DNA from: Pseudomonadota bacterium | GTDB lineage: Bacteria > Pseudomonadota > Alphaproteobacteria > Rhizobiales > Hyphomicrobiaceae | Assembly: GCA_021813195.1 (NCBI GenBank) | Contig: JAKALI010000191.1 | Span: 1-7,375, forward strand | Length of the DNA stretch: 7,375 nt | Direction of reading: 5' to 3' | Shown here: one piece after another, positions 5,855-7,375 of the stretch | How positions within the stretch are numbered: the first letter of the stretch is position 1 | Layout of the letters: every line of letters starts with the position of its first letter | Notes under the pieces: generated by a model | Seen by the model: only the letters and a program-made list of their open reading frames with translations | Told to the model about the DNA's origin: nothing | The model's database searches: none | Made by a program: the position numbers and the translations under genes

Positions 5855-7375
5855 GTGGCGTCTCGACGGGGGTTGGCTCGACGCCGTACCGGCAAAATCG
5901 GTATGGACTTGGCGGTGCTTGCGGTCCCGCTTGCGCTGCCGGCAACGGTCGTGTGGTCCGAACCGCGCACCCCTGCCCCGCCCTCGCCGCTCGCGGGGCG
6001 CGATGTCATCAGCCATGCGGCCATGCGCAGCGTGGCCTTCGGTACTGATTTCAGCCGCCCGACGCTGCGTCGCTTCCCGCGGCCTCAGGATTTCGATTGC
6101 GCCGAGCCGCCTGCCCGAAGCGGCACTGGCCGTCTGCTTGAGCCGGTCAAGTGCAAGCTGCCAGAACCACCGCCCGCTCCGCCGGTCGTCGATCCGCCAC
6201 CCTCGCCACAGCCAACACCAGACCCGGGCGATGTCACCGACGGCGGCGGTGTCTCGCCGCCGCCCGTGCCTGAGCCAGGGCCGACCCCGGAACCCCCGCC
6301 GCCGACGCCTCCTGCCAACCCGGGCTTCGCCTATTATCCGCCCGGTGACTTGCTCGACAAAGACAAAGGCCGCGGCCGAAGCGGGGATCGCTTCGTCTAT
6401 CTGCGCGACATCGCCTACCCCCTGAAACTCGGGCGGGGCGAGTTCCCGCACATGAATTCACAGATCTGGGGTTATGGCGGCGGTGGATGGGGTGGCAAAG
6501 GTGCGGCCGGTGGCAGTGAAAGCGACCGGCGCAACTACGATCCCATGCAGCAGCGCGACAACTATTGCGAGGTGCGTGGTTGGTCGATGCAGTTGTGCCC
6601 AGCGGGTGTGGGACATCAGGGACAGGACATCCGCCCGCCGTCATTCCGCGACAATTACTGGGAGGTCGTCTCAGTCAGCGACGGCACTGTCACCAACGTG
6701 ACGAGCAACACCACCGTCCAGATCAAGGCCACGGACGGCACCGATTACTATTACCTCCACATGCATCCCAACACGATCCAGGTGAAGGCCGGCCAGTCCG
6801 TGCGCAAAGGCCAGGTGCTCGGGCGTGTTTCGAAATATATGAATGGCTCGCCGTCCACGAGCCTGCATTTGCATTTTCAGGCGCGTCAGCGACTGGCGGT
6901 CGGAACGAAGACCATAACCGCCTACGTGCCCGTCTTCACCTCGCTCATCGCCGCGCTCCGCCGCGAGAAGGGCCTCGACCCGGGCATCGGGCAAGATGGC
7001 AACCTCATCGTCGACCCGGTCGTTGAAATCGGGGCGGCCCCGACGCCGCCGCCGGCGCCACAGCCACCCCCCGAACCACAGCCTGTCCCTGAGCCGCAGC
7101 CTGCACCCGAGCCTCAGCCAGAACCTCAGCCGGAGCCGGGGCCCACCCCTGAGCCTGCGCCGGAACCAACGCCTGAGCCCCAGCCATCACCCGAACCGCA
7201 GCCTGAGCCGGAGCCCGCGCCTCAGCCTGTGCCGGAACCTGAACCACAACCAGCGCCACCGCCAGAGCCGGCTCCCGAACCTGCACCTCCACCTGAGCCG
7301 GAGCCAACACCACAACCCGAACCCGTTCCCGAGCCGCAGCCTGAACCGGCGCCCGAACCGAAGCCGCAGCCCACG
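5855..7375 (+). CDS. M23-family zinc metallopeptidase with proline-rich linker and (Pro-X)n tail, 3'-truncated
   Basis: 507 residues are visible and the frame is still open at the edge. The start is GTG 5855: GGGGGAG at about 5842-5848 lies 6 bases upstream, and an in-frame TGA at 5837-5839 rules out earlier starts. The basic N-terminus (SRRGLARRR) and hydrophobic stretch at about 17-34 form a signal peptide or anchor. SRRGLA faintly resembles a Tat motif but sits too far from the hydrophobic core to trust. Next comes a proline-rich linker at 103-156. The lysostaphin-like M23 domain then shows HQGQD with zinc ligands H254 and D258, the general-base motif YYLHMH (H302), [11 protein letters not shown], and HLHF with H338 and zinc ligand H340. 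All expected catalytic residues are present, so it should be an active endopeptidase that cuts peptidoglycan cross-bridges in the periplasm. Four cysteines (82, 100, 238, 248) could form two disulfides. From residue 396 onward every second residue is proline. Confidence 0.93.
   Translation, partial: MASRRGLARRRTGKIGMDLAVLAVPLALPATVVWSEPRTPAPPSPLAGRDVISHAAMRSVAFGTDFSRPTLRRFPRPQDFDCAEPPARSGTGRLLEPVKCKLPEPPPAPPVVDPPPSPQPTPDPGDVTDGGGVSPPPVPEPGPTPEPPPPTPPANPGFAYYPPGDLLDKDKGRGRSGDRFVYLRDIAYPLKLGRGEFPHMNSQIWGYGGGGWGGKGAAGGSESDRRNYDPMQQRDNYCEVRGWSMQLCPAGVGHQGQDIRPPSFRDNYWEVVSVSDGTVTNVTSNTTVQIKATDGTDYYYLHMHPNTIQVKAGQSVRKGQVLGRVSKYMNGSPSTSLHLHFQARQRLAVGTKTITAYVPVFTSLIAALRREKGLDPGIGQDGNLIVDPVVEIGAAPTPPPAPQPPPEPQPVPEPQPAPEPQPEPQPEPGPTPEPAPEPTPEPQPSPEPQPEPEPAPQPVPEPEPQPAPPPEPAPEPAPPPEPEPTPQPEPVPEPQPEPAPEPKPQPT
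7040..7375 (+). repeat. Coding low-complexity repeat: unbroken (Pro-X)56 tail
   Basis: From residue 396 of the M23 protein to the window edge there are 56 successive Pro-X dipeptides with no break. By count X is Glu 21, Gln 12, Ala 8, Thr 5, Pro 4, Val 3, and Gly, Ser and Lys once each. The commonest unit is PEPQP. At DNA level the units are imperfect, because CCN and GAR codons vary freely (PEPQP is written at least five ways), so it is a protein-level repeat rather than a fresh tandem duplication. Such a sequence should adopt a stiff, acidic polyproline-II rod. Confidence 0.9.

Noticed and set aside
5745..6425. 226-residue open frame on the plus strand in another frame
   Set aside because: It overlaps the M23 gene out of frame, is Arg/Ser/Pro-biased, and competes with a frame that has all M23 catalytic motifs and a strong ribosome binding site.
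5663..6451. 262-residue open frame on the minus strand across the AsmA end and M23 start
   Set aside because: It lies antisense to two strongly supported genes, is rich in Arg/Gly/Ala as expected of antisense GC-rich DNA, and has no recognisable domain.
7005..7313. Minus-strand frame of Ala/Val/Gln repeats over the proline-rich tail
   Set aside because: It is the simple reverse reading of the Pro-Glu/Pro-Gln repeat; the plus strand continues a verified M23 gene.
7040..7375. Repeat array that might suggest a CRISPR or minisatellite
   Set aside because: There are no constant repeats with unique spacers; the periodicity is codon-level (six bases) and in frame with the M23 protein.

Overview
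The window is GC-rich, densely coding bacterial chromosome. GC-ending codons, strong GGAG-type ribosome binding sites and the protein types (a BisC-like molybdoenzyme, a PAS_3 sensor fragment, an AsmA-family envelope protein, an M23 peptidase with a GHQGQD zinc motif) suggest an alphaproteobacterium, perhaps of the Hyphomicrobiales. That placement is inferred from protein style only; no rRNA or tRNA is present to confirm it.

Layout. (1) 1-1644 (+): the C-terminal three quarters of a DMSO-reductase-superfamily molybdopterin oxidoreductase, cut off by the left edge and closed by a good intrinsic terminator at 1675-1710. (2) 1711-1873: a non-coding leader with two more inverted repeats. (3) 1874-2302 (+): a small protein that is a single PAS domain with no output domain. 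(4) 2389-3069 (-): a secreted periplasmic protein of unknown function, convergent with the PAS gene. (5) 3070-3236: a divergent intergenic region with a candidate promoter for the next gene. (6) 3237-5714 (+): a large AsmA-family inner-membrane-anchored envelope protein. (7) 5715-5854: an intergenic gap with a candidate promoter over a small palindrome. (8) 5855-7375 (+): an M23 zinc metallopeptidase that starts at GTG, carries two proline-rich regions and runs off the right edge.

The three genes from 2389 onward all encode exported or membrane-anchored products (periplasmic protein, AsmA, peptidoglycan hydrolase), so the right two thirds look like an envelope-maintenance neighbourhood. The spacing and separate promoters argue against one operon. 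The molybdoenzyme and PAS gene have no evident functional link to them or to each other.

Most of the window is ordinary. The most unusual element is the C-terminal tail of the M23 peptidase: 56 consecutive Pro-X dipeptides without a single exception up to the window edge, encoded by varied synonymous codons. I see no mobile element, CRISPR array, defence system or obviously new system.
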